A stretch of DNA of 64,000 bases, from contig JAJQJQ010000058.1 of the NCBI GenBank assembly GCA_028622995.1, forward strand, positions 992,001-1,056,000. Reading direction: 5' to 3'. Source of the stretch: Panagrolaimus kolymaensis (taxonomy: Eukaryota; Nematoda; Chromadorea; Rhabditida; Panagrolaimidae). Within the stretch, counting starts at the first letter, position 1. The number at the start of each line of letters is the position of its first letter. Position numbers and translations under genes: made by a program. Below are positions 33,448-44,780 of the stretch, in pieces. Below the pieces are notes generated by a model. That model ran no database searches. It saw only the letters and a program-made list of their open reading frames with translations, and was not told where the DNA came from.

Positions 33448-35430
33448 ACGACACGTGGCATTATGAAAGAAAACACAAACTAAAAGTTTGAAAAAAGATT
33501 TATCGGAAATTGTTTTTCTTCTTCTTTCATTATGAAACTATAAAAAATATGTAACATAAATAAAATATATTTTTATTTTCCTTATTTTTCTTTACTTATT
33601 TCGTTAGACATTTTCTTGGCTAAAAAAAGCCGAAGCTATGAAACATTAACACCGAAAATAAAAATGTTTTGTAGAATAATTAATTATTTTCTAAAATAAG
33701 TTATATTTATTTTGTCGAAATTTATTAAAACTATTATTGGGAGCAACGAAAAAAAAACACTAAAGTAAAATTACGCTTCTTATTTGTTTTTTGTTTTGAA
33801 ATACAAACAACGAAAAGGATCACCAAGATTGTGTGTATTTTTTTTTCTTCTGATATAGCCTTTAAAGTCAGGCAGTTTTTTTCTTTTCTCAATGGAAGCA
33901 ATTTTTCCTTTTTTTTCAATCCCTTTTTTGATGAACCCGCGCTAAAATAAATGAATCATTGGTGTAAAAGAATTTGGTTTTTTCTCTTTTCTTCAATCAA
34001 AGTTTTTATGTTGGCAGGCGTTTTCATTTTAGGATAGTTGAAAATTACATTAGTGTGAATTATTTTTTTTTTGAATTTTTTGTAAATTATATGTTTTTTT
34101 TTTTTTATAAATACTTATAACAGCTTTAAATGATTTTAAATTTGTACAAAGTTTTTTTTATTTAATGGCTACAGCCTTACACAAATTTTGGTTGGATGGG
34201 TTATAATGATATTGGTTGGTGTGTTAGGTGTTGATGCGCTTGTGTTTTCTTCTCAGCAATATTGATCGATATGTCTTCCAAACCAAATCCGTCCATCATT
34301 ATATAAAAAACCTAAAAAGTGGTGTTATTTTAATTATTTGACGGGGGAAAAACATAAAAAATATACAGATCCCCCACACTGAAAAATAAATTTTTTAAAA
34401 TGCAAGATATGCACGCTTCAGAAGCAATTAAAAGTTAAAGCTTAATGAAATTTTTTTACATAAATAAACATAAAAATATTCTTTTTGATTAGTATGAGTT
34501 ACATTCTTTTTATCAAAGCTATAAATTAAAGTTTCTAGCATCTTCATTTATTAACAAGTAAATTACTATTGAAAATGACATTCAGCCCAAGAAAAATTCA
34601 TAGTTAATTTTCATCATCTTTTTCAACTTTTTATGTCAGACAAAACATACAACAAAAAAGATTACCAACATACGATCTTTTTTCCAACGATTTCAATAAA
34701 CTTTTAAAGACTGGCAGCTTTTTTTTCTTCGTGGTGCAATCAATATTTTTTCAAATTTCATTGGATGAGCAGCAGCGAGCGATAAAATAAATGAATCATA
34801 GATGTAAACAATTTTAGGATGATCTGATTCGATGAATATTTTTTTATTTACCGCCTTTCAGATTTTTGGTGTAGTTACTTCTTTCTTCTTTTTTTTTGAA
34901 TATTTTATTAAATTTATGTTTTTTTTTTCTTCGTAATAATTTCATATTATAAACATGTTTAAAGAATATGAATTATATGAATTATTATTATTCTTTAAAA
35001 ACAAAATTTGGTTTAATTAAGCTTATCTTTGCAGTCAAAATAAAAAATTTTTATTGCTCAGGTTGTTTGAGTATTAAATTAAAATGAAAGCTCTCAATCC
35101 ATGGAAAAAAATTGAATTGCCTAAAACAATTTAAAGTATAAAGCTAAAAGGAAATTTTCTAAGCCACGAAAATATTGTTTTTGATCAATATGCTTTTTTA
35201 TTATCAAGATTAAAAAATAATGCTTCCAACGTTTCAGTTAACAAATAAATATTATAACATTTAGATTAAAAGATTTCTTTTTTTTTATTGTAAAAAGAAG
35301 CAAATCGAAATTTATGTATTTCGTCATACTTTTGCCACACAAACACTTGACACTCCTTAAAATTAATTAAAAATTCATTATTAAGTGAATATTAATTTTC
35401 TCCCTAAAAGCTTCTTCTTTTTTGACTCTG
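33448..35430. other. Intergenic with traces of local tandem duplication
   Basis: About 2 kb with no gene. The stretch around 33840-33970 (AAAGTCAGGCAG ... AAATAAATGAATCAT) reappears in altered form at 34700-34800. This suggests the peptide cluster grew by tandem duplication of units that include the downstream flank. Confidence 0.5.
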
Positions 35431-35431
35431 A

Positions 35432-35438
35432 TATAAAA
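35432..35438 (+). promoter_or_regulatory. TATA box of peptide gene 2
   Basis: TATAAAA 61 bp before the ATG, preceded by AAAAGCTTCTTCTTTTTT. Confidence 0.65.
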
Positions 35439-35492
35439 GACTTCTGCAAAATATAAAAAAAGTTTATTTTCAATAATAACGAAAAGAAGAAG

Positions 35493-35891
35493 ATGAAACC
35501 TTTTTTTGTTGTTCTCTTTTTAGTTAGCTTTGTTGTTGCTGTAACTGAAGCATGTTTCTTTTCATGCCTCGAAGATAATGAATGTGGAAATTATATATGC
35601 CATAATGGATGTTGCGTCCCCGTAGGTTTTTTTTTATATATCGTTTCATATGAAAAATCGAAAAATTTTTAGCCTCCAAATAGAGGAAAGCGCCAAAGTC
35701 CTGATATCTTTTGTGAAACCAATGCTGATTGCCCTAACAATCAAATATGTTTTTTTCAGTGCTATGTAAGTTTTTAAAATTAAATTTATTATTCACTTTA
35801 AAAAGAGTATCGAAATTTCTTTCTTATTTTTCAGCAAACAGGATGCATTCACAGATGTGTAATTCCTCCAATTTTGAAGAAAGTAAATTAA
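35493..35891 (+). CDS. Small secreted cysteine-rich peptide, family member 2
   Basis: Exons 35493-35621, 35673-35765 and 35835-35891, phase 0 throughout, about 92 residues. The signal peptide MKPFFVVLFLVSFVVAVTEA precedes module 1 (CFFSCLEDNECGNYICHNGCC). A basic spacer GKRQ follows, then module 2 (FCETNADCPNNQICFFQC, then GCIHRC). Cysteine spacing matches the 33044 gene closely. The C-terminal tail is extended. Confidence 0.85.
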
Positions 35892-36900
35892 ATCATTCAT
35901 TTCTTTTTCACTCAATGTGTTTGTTAAAAAGTTATATGTAACGAATGTTTGAATTATAATAAAAAAATTGAAATAAAAATAAAAGTATTGAAATCTTTTT
36001 TGTGAATGAATCCTACAGGAATTTATTTATTAATTGACAGAAAAAAACTTAATTACAACAACAAAAAAGAAGAAATAGATAATTTTTTTTGTTTATTTTT
36101 GTTTTCAAAAGCAAGCAAGCAACAACAAAAAAATATTGTGAATGTCATCACAAATGTGTTTCAATTTTTTGTTGCGCGACCTTTAAAATCAACATTTTGC
36201 TTTTTTTTTATCCAAAAGCTGTCTTTTAAAAAAATATATTATGGGTGAAGTTGTGAAATAAATGGTGACGGACGACACGCATAAAGAAAAATGTTTTTGG
36301 ATTTCCATTTTCTTATTGATTTTTTCCTTCTTCAAAAGTTGTCTTTTTTCATTAGTTATTTAATTTTTTTAGCGATAGCTTCTTTTTTTTTGTTTTGTTT
36401 GAATTTTTAACATTATTTTTTCTTGTTTTTTTAAAACGGATTTTCTAAAAGACCTTGGTGGTGCTCAAACGTTGAGGGTAAAAACATTTTATATACATCC
36501 TTACCCAAATTAAGGATATCAATGCATTGTTTAATTTTTTTTACAGAAGGAAAACTCATAAAGGAGTAATAATTACTATTATTATAACATCCAGCAAACT
36601 TCAATATATGGATAAAGGGTTTTTTTCAAGGGACAAAGAATTGAATGAATATAAAGTCGTTTAAAACACATTTTTTAGGAAATTGAAGCTTTTTGGGCTG
36701 GATTTGGCACAAGAGAAAAAATTTCCATTTCTGTTTACGAAACTTCAATACTAGGGCCAATGGGGATCAAAAATAACTATCTACATACTTTGCTATAATG
36801 TAGCATTGCGAAAACAACAAAAAATTAAATCTATGAAGAAACATTTATTAAATAAAGTTTTTATAATTTTTTCTTTAAAAGCTTTTTTCTTTTTCTTTGA
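35892..36900. other. Intergenic, no gene seen
   Basis: A/T-rich flank within the peptide cluster; the 80-codon frame at 36006 has no support. Confidence 0.45.
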
Positions 36901-36907
36901 TATAAAA
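36887..36907 (+). promoter_or_regulatory. Core promoter of peptide gene 3
   Basis: AAAAGCTTTTTTC element and TATAAAA at 36901-36907, 62 bp before the ATG. Confidence 0.65.
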
Positions 36908-36962
36908 GCCGCCCTTTGAAATTTATCAAAAAACTTTATTTTTAAATAAGGAAAAAAAGAAG

Positions 36963-37372
36963 ATGAAAGCTTTTTTTCTAGTCAGTGTCATTCTTATTTT
37001 ATTTTCCTTGATTGATGTAATTGAAGGAACACCTCCATGCCACGTAAAGCGATGTCAAGAATCATGGCAATGTGGAATGGATTCAGTTTGTTTTGATGGA
37101 TGTTGCCAATTTGTGGGTTTTAAAATTATTAGACAAAACAAAATTTTAATTAATTTTGTGATTAATTTAGTATAACAAGAGAGAAAAGCGTAAAGCGTGT
37201 GAAATCGACGATGATTGTGAGTTTAGTCAACGGTGTCAGGAACGCTGCGCAGTAAGTTTTTATAATGTTTTAATGTCATAAAATTTTAATAAAAAAATAT
37301 ATTTATTTTTAGTCAGGTGCATGCAAAAGTAAATGCGTGGCACCCCATATCTCCTTTGATAGACGATTTTAA
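36963..37372 (+). CDS. Small secreted cysteine-rich peptide, family member 3
   Basis: Exons 36963-37112, 37171-37251 and 37313-37372, phase 0, about 96 residues. Signal peptide (FFLVSVILILFSLIDVIEG). Module 1 is CHVKRCQESWQCGMDSVCFD followed by GCC. The spacer is basic (KREKRK). Module 2 (CEIDDDCEFSQRCQERC, then ACKSKC) ends in a unique tail (VAPHISFDRRF). Same architecture as the neighbours. Confidence 0.84.
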
Positions 37373-38017
37373 TGTTTTGTCGTAAAATACATATATATTT
37401 AAATTGTTGTTCTTCGTTGTGTCAAATTGAAAATAATAATAAATGAACATTCTTCTTTTTTGTTGTATTTTGTACCTTTGCTTTATTCGATAAGAATGGA
37501 TAAAAGTACACGTTTATTAGCGATAATTTTTTTTCGAAATTATTGAGGCCTTCTTCTATTAGAATCTTCTTTTTTTTCGCGTTAATATAAAAACAACAAC
37601 CTTGTAAAATATAAAAAAGTACATATTCAATTTTCAAATCGTAAAAAGGTTTTTCTCAGCAATTTTGTTTTAGTTTTAATTGTTTTTTCTTTGCACAAAA
37701 AGTAACAAAACTGTTACAATAAAATTCAATAATTGTCAAATGGATTTATTATAAAAAGAAATGAGTAAGGAATTTTTTAGTGTTATAAAAAAAGAGTCCC
37801 GTATAACTTTAAAACGTATCATACCAATATTTCAAAAAATATAAACGTTTAAATTTGGACACATCTTCTTTGAAACGTGGCAAAAAAAATTTCTATTGAC
37901 AAAATTTAATTTATAAATATAAATTTTTTTTGTAAAAGCTTTTTTTCATTATAATATAAAAACACTTCCACTTAAAAATAAAAACTCCATTTTTAAATTG
38001 AAAAAAGAAGAAAAACG
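37373..38017. other. Intergenic with an orphan peptide-family promoter
   Basis: At 37586-37592 a TATAAAA preceded by TCTTCTTTTTTTTCGCG and followed by AAAATATAAAAAAGTAC resembles the cluster promoters, but no signal-peptide exon follows. It may be the remnant of a deleted gene copy. The real promoter of the next gene has TATAAAA at 37955-37961. Confidence 0.5.
37934..37961 (+). promoter_or_regulatory. Core promoter of peptide gene 4
   Basis: AAAAGCTTTTTTTC followed by TATAAAA at 37955-37961, 63 bp before the ATG. Confidence 0.65.
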
Positions 38018-38413
38018 ATGAAAACTTTTTTTATTATCGTCGTTGCTCTTCTTTTAGTTTGCTTTGTTGTTACTGTAACAGAAGCCTGTTTCGTATCATG
38101 CATCGAAAATCCAAAAGTTTGTGGAGGTGGAGAATGTAGAGGAGGATGCTGCCATTATGTAAGCTTTTTAATATCACAGCATTCTGTAGCTTCATTTTTT
38201 TAAAACAAAATTTAGGGTCCATCTCGAGCAAAACGCAACCCTGGAGATGATTGTGAAAAGGATGAGGATTGTGATTTTTATTATGATTGTACAAATCCAT
38301 GCCCAGTAAGTTTGTTTTAAATTTTACATTTTGACGTTAAAATTTAAAGAATATTTTAATTTTAGTATCCTGGATGCCAAAAATTTTGCCAATTAAAATC
38401 CAATACCGATTAA
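38018..38413 (+). CDS. Small secreted cysteine-rich peptide, family member 4
   Basis: Exons 38018-38158, 38216-38305 and 38366-38413, phase 0, about 92 residues. Signal peptide (FFIIVVALLLVCFVVTVTEA). Module 1 is CFVSCIENPKVCGGGECRG followed by GCC. The spacer is RAKRN. Module 2 carries DDCEKDEDCDFYYDC, NPCP and GCQKFC. Intron positions are identical to those of the other members. Confidence 0.84.
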
Positions 38414-39319
38414 ATAAAAACTTTATATGTGAGGAATCAAAGAAAGTCTAAAAAAGCAAAGCTTTAACAAACTTTTTGTGTTTTAAAAATTTAATAATTT
38501 AATAAATTTATTATCCGTGCCATTTATAAAATATTACCCAAACAAAGATAAACTAAGACAGCATTTTTTAGAGTAACAAAAAGTTTAAAAAACAAATATT
38601 AAGATAAAACAAATCGAAATTTTTGAAAATAAAAGTTGAAATATCAACGGAAAATCAGATTTCTATAAAAAAAATTGTTAGATTTGCTAAAAAACTTTAT
38701 TCTCAAATTGATTCCAAGAAAGCTGATATTAAGCGGTTCTCTTATAGTATATCAATTTTTTTGGCTTTATTGTTTGAAATCTTTGTCCTCAAGGATAAGG
38801 CTATGTTAAAGCCTAAAAATTAGTGTGAGACATTTCTGTGATTGTCTCTGCTCTAGTCTCACCACGTTAACTTGTCGTATTATATCTGTAATGTATTGTT
38901 ATTGTAATGTATGTGCGAAGCTCGGTCAGAGTTAGCAAGTGACTAATAAACTGCTCTATTAACCGTCGCTGTACACTAGAAGGCTGTGCAGCACAATTAG
39001 CTAATGAAACATACGTAGTAATTTATGTATAAATTTACTTTGGCTTTAAATAATTATTGCTTTTGTGTTGACTCAATCTGTTTTTCTTTCTTTTTCCATA
39101 TTTTCTTTAAAATGTCTATTTTGGAAAAGAAATCCACGTTTCTGTTACGCTATATTTCCACATTGCATTTTTGTTTGGTTGCAACGTGGCAAAAAAATTT
39201 CTCTTAAAAACAGTTTATTTAATAAATATAATTTTTATTGTTAAAAGCTTTTTTTACGTTGTTATAAAAGCGTCCAGGATTTTATTAAAAAAACTCCATT
39301 TTAAATTTGGAAAAAAAAC
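38414..39319. other. Intergenic carrying the solo LTR
   Basis: Apart from the LTR, a 66-codon frame at 38623-38823 ends immediately at the LTR boundary; it shows no domain and was not called as a gene. The promoter of the truncated copy (TATAAAA 39263-39269) lies at the right edge. Confidence 0.5.
38824..38995. mobile_element. Solo LTR, 172 bp
   Basis: Starts TGTGAGAC, ends CAGCACA and is flanked by the 5-bp target duplication ATTAG (38819-38823 and 38996-39000). It contains AATAAA at 38945-38950. TG...CA termini with a 5-bp duplication are diagnostic for an LTR retrotransposon. No internal region is present, so it is a solo LTR left by recombination. Confidence 0.8.
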
Positions 39320-39352
39320 ATGAAAGCCTTTTTTGTCATCGTTGAAAAATAA
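39320..39352 (+). pseudogene. Truncated secreted-peptide copy
   Basis: A complete family promoter (AAAAGCTTTTTTTAC, TATAAAA at 39263-39269, 57 bp upstream) is followed by an ATG and only MKAFFVIV before the frame runs into GAAAAATAA. The rest of the signal peptide and both cysteine modules are missing. The break is internal to the signal sequence, so a deletion is likely. Confidence 0.75.
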
Positions 39353-39500
39353 CCTGCTTTATTTTTCCTTCTTTTTTATATATAAATTAGTGATTTTTTA
39401 TGTTAGTTCCAATATTTTTAATATTAGAAAAAGCTTTTGTATAAAAATTAATAAAAATTAATATAATATTTGTTCCTAAAAGCTTTTTCTTTGACACAGA

Positions 39501-39507
39501 TATAAAA
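39501..39507 (+). promoter_or_regulatory. TATA box of peptide gene 6
   Basis: TATAAAA 56 bp before the ATG, with AAAAGCTTTTTC just upstream. Confidence 0.65.
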
Positions 39508-39556
39508 GCTTTTCAGATTTTTATTAAAAAAACACCATTTTAAATTTGGAAAAAAA

Positions 39557-39981
39557 ATGAAAGCATTTTTTGTTGTTATCGTTGCTCTTCTTTTAGTTCT
39601 TTGCCTCGTTGAAATTGGGGCTCAAGATCCATGCCTCCCATGCGATGAAAAGTGTAGAAGTACTCCTGGATTTTTTTGTAAAAGCGGTTGCTGTGGCACT
39701 GTATGTATATATTAATTTTAAATTTAAAAGAAATCTGCTTAATTTAATTTTTTTTAAATTTTAGTATAGTCTTCGAGGAAAACGCCAAAATGATGATGAA
39801 ATAATATATTGCAAAACAAGCTCTGAATGCCCTCCTCCACTTGTTTGTGAATATTGCTTAGTAAGATTTTAACATTTTTAATATGATGTAAAAAAAGCGA
39901 TAAAATTATTTTTTTTAGATGGCATGTGGAAATCACAAAACAAGATGCGTACCAAAAAAAGATTGTTTCTTGTGTGATTAA
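39557..39981 (+). CDS. Small secreted cysteine-rich peptide, family member 6
   Basis: Exons 39557-39700, 39765-39860 and 39919-39981, phase 0, about 100 residues. The signal peptide is followed by module 1 (CLPCDEKCRSTPGFFCKS, GCC). The spacer GKRQ is the same as in member 2. Module 2 reads YCKTSSECPPPLVCEYC. The third exon is cysteine-richer than in the neighbours (MACG...RCVPKKDCFLCD). Confidence 0.84.
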
Positions 39982-40541
39982 GAAAATAAAGTTTCAATCT
40001 GCTTTTTTTGTCCCACAAAATTTTATTGATAAATATTATATAAATCCATTTTACATTTCTTTTAAAAATACATACAGTTTTAATAATAATTAAAAATAAG
40101 AAAAAAAGTTTTTTTATGGAGCAAGAAAAAAATCGGAAAAAATTATACAAAAAAAACAAAACAATAAAAGAAAAATCCGAAAATAGCTTTTGCAAAAAAA
40201 TGATAATTCAAAACACTTAAAAATTGAATTAATTTATTTATTTATTTTATTTCTTAAAATTAAGTTGTCGCATTTGAGTTTCAAGTGCATTCAAGGCTTA
40301 CCCGACGATTGCGCTAGAAAAATTAATAACAGTTTAATTTTAGTCTTTTGAAAAACGTCATAAGTAAATCCTTATCTCATGGTGTTCAATAACCAAAATG
40401 TCCCACATAATCGAAATGAAAAACATTTACCCCAAATTTTTCATATATAATTGGACGAATTTTTTGCTAATGGTATCAATTATTTTTGATATTATTTTAT
40501 TTCAAGTTTTTTTTCCATATTTTTTTTCGACGACTCAAATC

Positions 40542-40874
40542 ATGAATTTCAAGCTCTTCTCTGTATTTGTTTTATTTGCCATTATTGCTTGGGTTTCCAG
40601 TTTCGATTCACCAACTGGGGCCGCCGTTAATGATGGAAAAAAAATGTAAGAAATTTTTTATATGAATAATTAATATTTTTTACGCCAACAAGCTTTTTAG
40701 GAAAATAACATCGCCCCAATTGAATCGATTTCACGCTTCAGACGAGGAGATAAAAAATGCAATATACTACCTGGTTGTTTTGGCCCAATGTGTGACGAAT
40801 GTTGTAATAAAGGGTGTAAAGGCGATAGTTGCGTCCAACTCATGTGTGATTGGTGTTGTGGATGGGGAAAATAA
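40542..40874 (+). CDS. Secreted precursor of a ten-cysteine peptide
   Basis: Exons 40542-40645 and 40701-40874. A signal peptide (FKLFSVFVLFAIIAWVSS) and a propeptide end at RFRR, a furin-type cleavage site. The predicted mature part has ten cysteines in a tight pattern including CDECCNKGC, DSC and DWCCGW. This differs from the two-module family next door in promoter, intron count and spacing. The intron joins out of phase by one base beside an A8 run (40637-40644). The signal-propeptide-cysteine layout is that of processed secreted peptides in general; no specific activity can be assigned. Confidence 0.68.
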
Positions 40875-41618
40875 TGAGAAATTTGACATTTCTTAATTCT
40901 TTTCTATCATTAATAATCATATCCATTCTTTTCTTTTTGTATATTCTAAAAGTTTAAAAATATGTAAATAAATTTGCTTTAAAAAAATAAATATTCACAA
41001 ATAAACTTAAAGTGTTTGGATAAAACAAAGTTTGGGCTAACCAGCAAAACAAAAGAAAGAAAAAAGCAACTACATAATTAATAAAACATTTTAAGGGTTT
41101 TCACACTCCCCTTTCGTTTTACTTAAATTTACCACCTCCAAAGGTTGCATTTTTTGTTTAAAAAAATCACATATATTTTTTAATAAAATGTTTTTAAATA
41201 TGCCATTCTAAACAAAAAGTTCTAATTTTTTTTCCTTTTCACTAAGAAAAATGTAACACCAACAGCAACTGGCATTATCCCTAAGAGAAGAATGAAGAAC
41301 AACAGATGAACAATCTCAAACGTTCTTTTTCGATCGATAAAATGTTGTCACCTTACCAGCCATTCACTAGTTTTGTTTTTGAACGACTTTTAGTAGATTG
41401 GGAAAAAGACGGGCGTTTTTTATCCTGCCATTTTTACAAACCCAAGCGCTCTAACTTAACTTTTTTACATTCATTATCCTTTTTAACTGCTTGATTTTTT
41501 GTGTTTTGTTTTTAAAAGAACATATTTTTTTGACATTTGAAGCTAATTATAAGTGTTTTTTTTTTCAGTTTAAAGTGATTTTATTCATAAAATCAAACAT
41601 TGATGATTGAAAAAAATT
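40875..41618. other. Intergenic, no gene seen
   Basis: A/T-rich spacer; the 62-codon frame at 41306 is unsupported. Confidence 0.45.
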
Positions 41619-44600
41619 ATGGAAGCTAACAGCAATAAAAAGTTGGTTAAAAGCTTTTTTAACTTATTTTAAATAAAATAATTTTTTAAAGACAAAATCT
41701 GAGAAAAAGGAAAGCCCTTGAAGAAAGCTCAAAGTCTGCTAGCGATTCAAGCTATTCTGAATTTAACGATACTTTTGAAAGTGACGATGAAATAAAGGGT
41801 GTTGTTAAAAAATCAAGAAAGTAGGTTTTTTATCTTTTTTTAAATTTGAGATTTTTTTTTATTGGATGGTTTTATTATAATTTAACAATAAATAGCCCTT
41901 AGAAACCATTTAAGACAATCATGATTATGGAAATTTAATTCTCCATTAATCACAAAGAAAATCAACCAAAATATTCTTTAATAAATAATATGTTTTACAC
42001 ATGGAAGTAAATAAATAATTTTTAGAAAACGAACACGAACAGAAATTTCTCCAGATAATATCGTAGAAGCGCCAAATTTTGAAATTAAAACTGTTGAAAA
42101 AAATGGAAAAAAATTTCAAATCCTTATAATTTTTCATCCCAATGATAAAAATTTATGTTATGAATATGCATGGTATTCAAATTATAAATCTTTCATGTGT
42201 AAGGGATGCAAAAATAAAAAATTGAATATACATGCTAAAATCAAAAAAGACCAAAATAATATGGATTATATTGAGCTTGATGAAAAAGGACATATTTGTG
42301 ATTTGCGTGACGTAAATGAAACAGAACGAAAAGTTTTTTATAAACCTAATTATGAAATTCTCGAAGCTGAATTAAATGGAATCAAACGAAAACGATTAAT
42401 TATTTTAAAAGAAAATGATAAAACTTTATGCTATGAATTTTTTGGGATAAAAAGAAAAATTGTTTTGCTTGTTGTGAATGTTTTGCAATGAAGAAATATA
42501 TTGGCCTCAATCTTATTAACGAGAATACCAAAGAAGAATATATAGAGCTTAGAAAAAATCATATTTGTATCCCTCGAAAATATGAACCTGAAAAGTTTAT
42601 GAATGCTCGATTAACTATTCATTCGCCAAATTTTGAGCTACAAACTGCAATAAAAAATGGTATAGAACGAAAAACTTTAATAATTTTTGAAAAATCTAAT
42701 CGTGATTTATGTTATAAATATTTTTTTATGGCTAGAGCCAACTGTTATTTCTGTGGAATTTGTCGTGAAGAAAATAAAAATGTCAAAGCTAAAGTTATTG
42801 AAGATGACGATAAAGAGCTATATGTTCAGTTATATGGTGAAGGATTTGAAGAACATATATGCATTTTACAACCATATATTCCAATTGAACAACAGCCCCA
42901 AGTAAGTAGAAAAATAAATAAAATACAAAAAAGTTTTTATACTAATTTGTTACTATATTTTATTTATTTGTCAATTTTTTTTTATAGGAAAGTATTATAA
43001 AAGCACCTGATTTTCAATTCTTTCAACCAGCAAACGGTAAAACAACTTTATTCATTTTTGATCAAAATGATCGAACAAAGGGTTATGAATTCACTAAAAG
43101 TCATAACGGCTTCTATTTTTGTCGAGGATGTTCGTGTGTGAAATATAAAAAACCCGAACTTTCAAAATTCATTGTTTATGTTCGATTATGCGAAGATGAA
43201 AGCGATGGAAAAAAATATGTTCAAACCAAAAATCAACAACATATTTGTGAACCTCGTAATTTTGATGAAGAAAAATTTGTTGATGAACAAATATTACTTC
43301 AACCAAACTTTGTATTTTATAAAAATTATGAAAATCGTTTACGATTACTTACATTCAAAAACAGCGATAAAAAGTTATGTTATGAATATTGTTGGGTAAA
43401 GGCGAGATGTTTTACATGTGTAAAATGTCAACATTTAAAAAAATATTTAAGCGTAAAAGTATGCTTAAATGAAAATGGAGAAGAATATGTTAATTTAGGA
43501 AAAAAGCAACACATTTGCAAAGCATTATTTTATCAAAATTATGAACAAATGGATATTACATTTATAAAAAAGAGTGGATTAGATTTAACTTTTCAAGCTT
43601 CTAAAAAAAGAGCTGATGACGCAAGAGAAGTAAAAATAATTGGAGAAAATGAATTTGAACTTCAAAAAAATAAAAGAGGCATCGATGATTCCAAATTGCT
43701 TATTTTTACTAATAACGAAAAAACTGAATGTTATGAATATTATTTTCGACGTCAATGGGAAAGATTCGTATGCTATAAATGTTTGGAGAAAGGTATAAGA
43801 ATTTGTGCAAAATTGGATGTGGATGAAAATTTTAAAAAGATTATCAAAATGGACAAAACCCAACACCAATGTGAACCAAGCGAATATGAAGCTGAAAAAG
43901 CTATAGTTAAAGCCAATGATTTTCTTATTCTCACAAAAGATGATGATGATGAAATAAAACAACAAAAATTATTAATTTTATTTACATCCGTTGATCAAAA
44001 AATGTGTTATGAATATTCTTATGATAAGCGATGTAATGTGTATAATTGCCGAGCATGTTCAAAGAAAACTCAAGTTAGCGCAAAATTATACAAAAATGAC
44101 AAAGGTGAAGAATATCTTACTCAAGGTAAAAATGATCACATATGTATTCCAATAAAATTTGATTTAAATAATTATAAAAGTAATGAAATTCTTTTACCAT
44201 CTAAATTTGAATTATTACCAAATATCAATGGAGTATTAAATGCCAGATTAATTATTTTTGATGAAGAAAACCGAAATTTGGCTTATGAATTTTCAAAAGG
44301 TGACACGCATTATTTTTGCTTGGAATGCAAAAAAGATAATCATTATGCCACTGCAAAACTCATTGAAAATAAAAATGGTGAAATTGTCGTGGAACTTGTT
44401 AGCCCAAATCATATTTGTATTATTCGAAATTTAAAAGAATTAGGAAAAATAATTAATTGTGAAAACTTTAAATTTGGTGAAAGAAATCAAAAAATTATTA
44501 CAACTATCACAAAACAAAAGAACGAGAAAGTCACATGCAATTTTGTTTTAGATGAAAAGTTAAATGTTTATTGCTGTTTAAAATGCAAAGAAAAAGGAAA

Positions 44601-44697
44601 ATTTATTGTCGCTAAAATTTATAAATTTTCAAATAACGAAAATGAAAATTTTTTATTACTGAATGATAAACATGTTTGTGGAATCAAACAAAAATAA
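41619..44697 (+). CDS. Protein with nine tandem CxxC...HxC zinc-binding repeats
   Basis: Exons 41619-41641, 41692-41820, 42026-42901 and 42988-44697. A short start (MEANSNKK) and a basic/acidic linker (LRKRKALEESS, VVKKSRKKRTR) resemble the nuclear-localisation-like linker of the gene at 3963; the 200-residue N-terminal module of that gene is missing. About nine repeats follow, each with LIIF, CYEY-like, CxxC, AK and HxC elements (for instance NLCYEYAWYSN, FMCKGC, GHICD). The last two repeats are less regular. Repeat 2 is broken by one missing base in the T6 run 42438-42443; with it corrected the repeat's cysteines fall into register. Presumed zinc-binding nuclear protein; the superfamily link to WRKY/GCM1/FLYWCH is inference. 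Confidence 0.78.
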
Positions 44698-44780
44698 AAA
44701 GTTTGAGTTTGCTTGATTTTTAAAAAAATTGCATTTTTTGATTTTATTTTTGAATAAATGTTTTAATTTGAAAAAAAAAA

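Noticed and set aside
38623..38823. 66-codon frame ending at the solo LTR
   Set aside because: No recognisable domain, no splice or promoter context; it ends at the insertion by chance.
38018..40874. Assignment of the cysteine-rich peptides as known toxins or defensins
   Set aside because: Cysteine spacing alone does not match a family I can name with confidence, so only secretion and disulphide content are claimed.
43585..43965. 126-codon minus-strand frame opposite the zinc-repeat gene
   Set aside because: Shadow of the plus-strand coding exon, which has conserved repeats.
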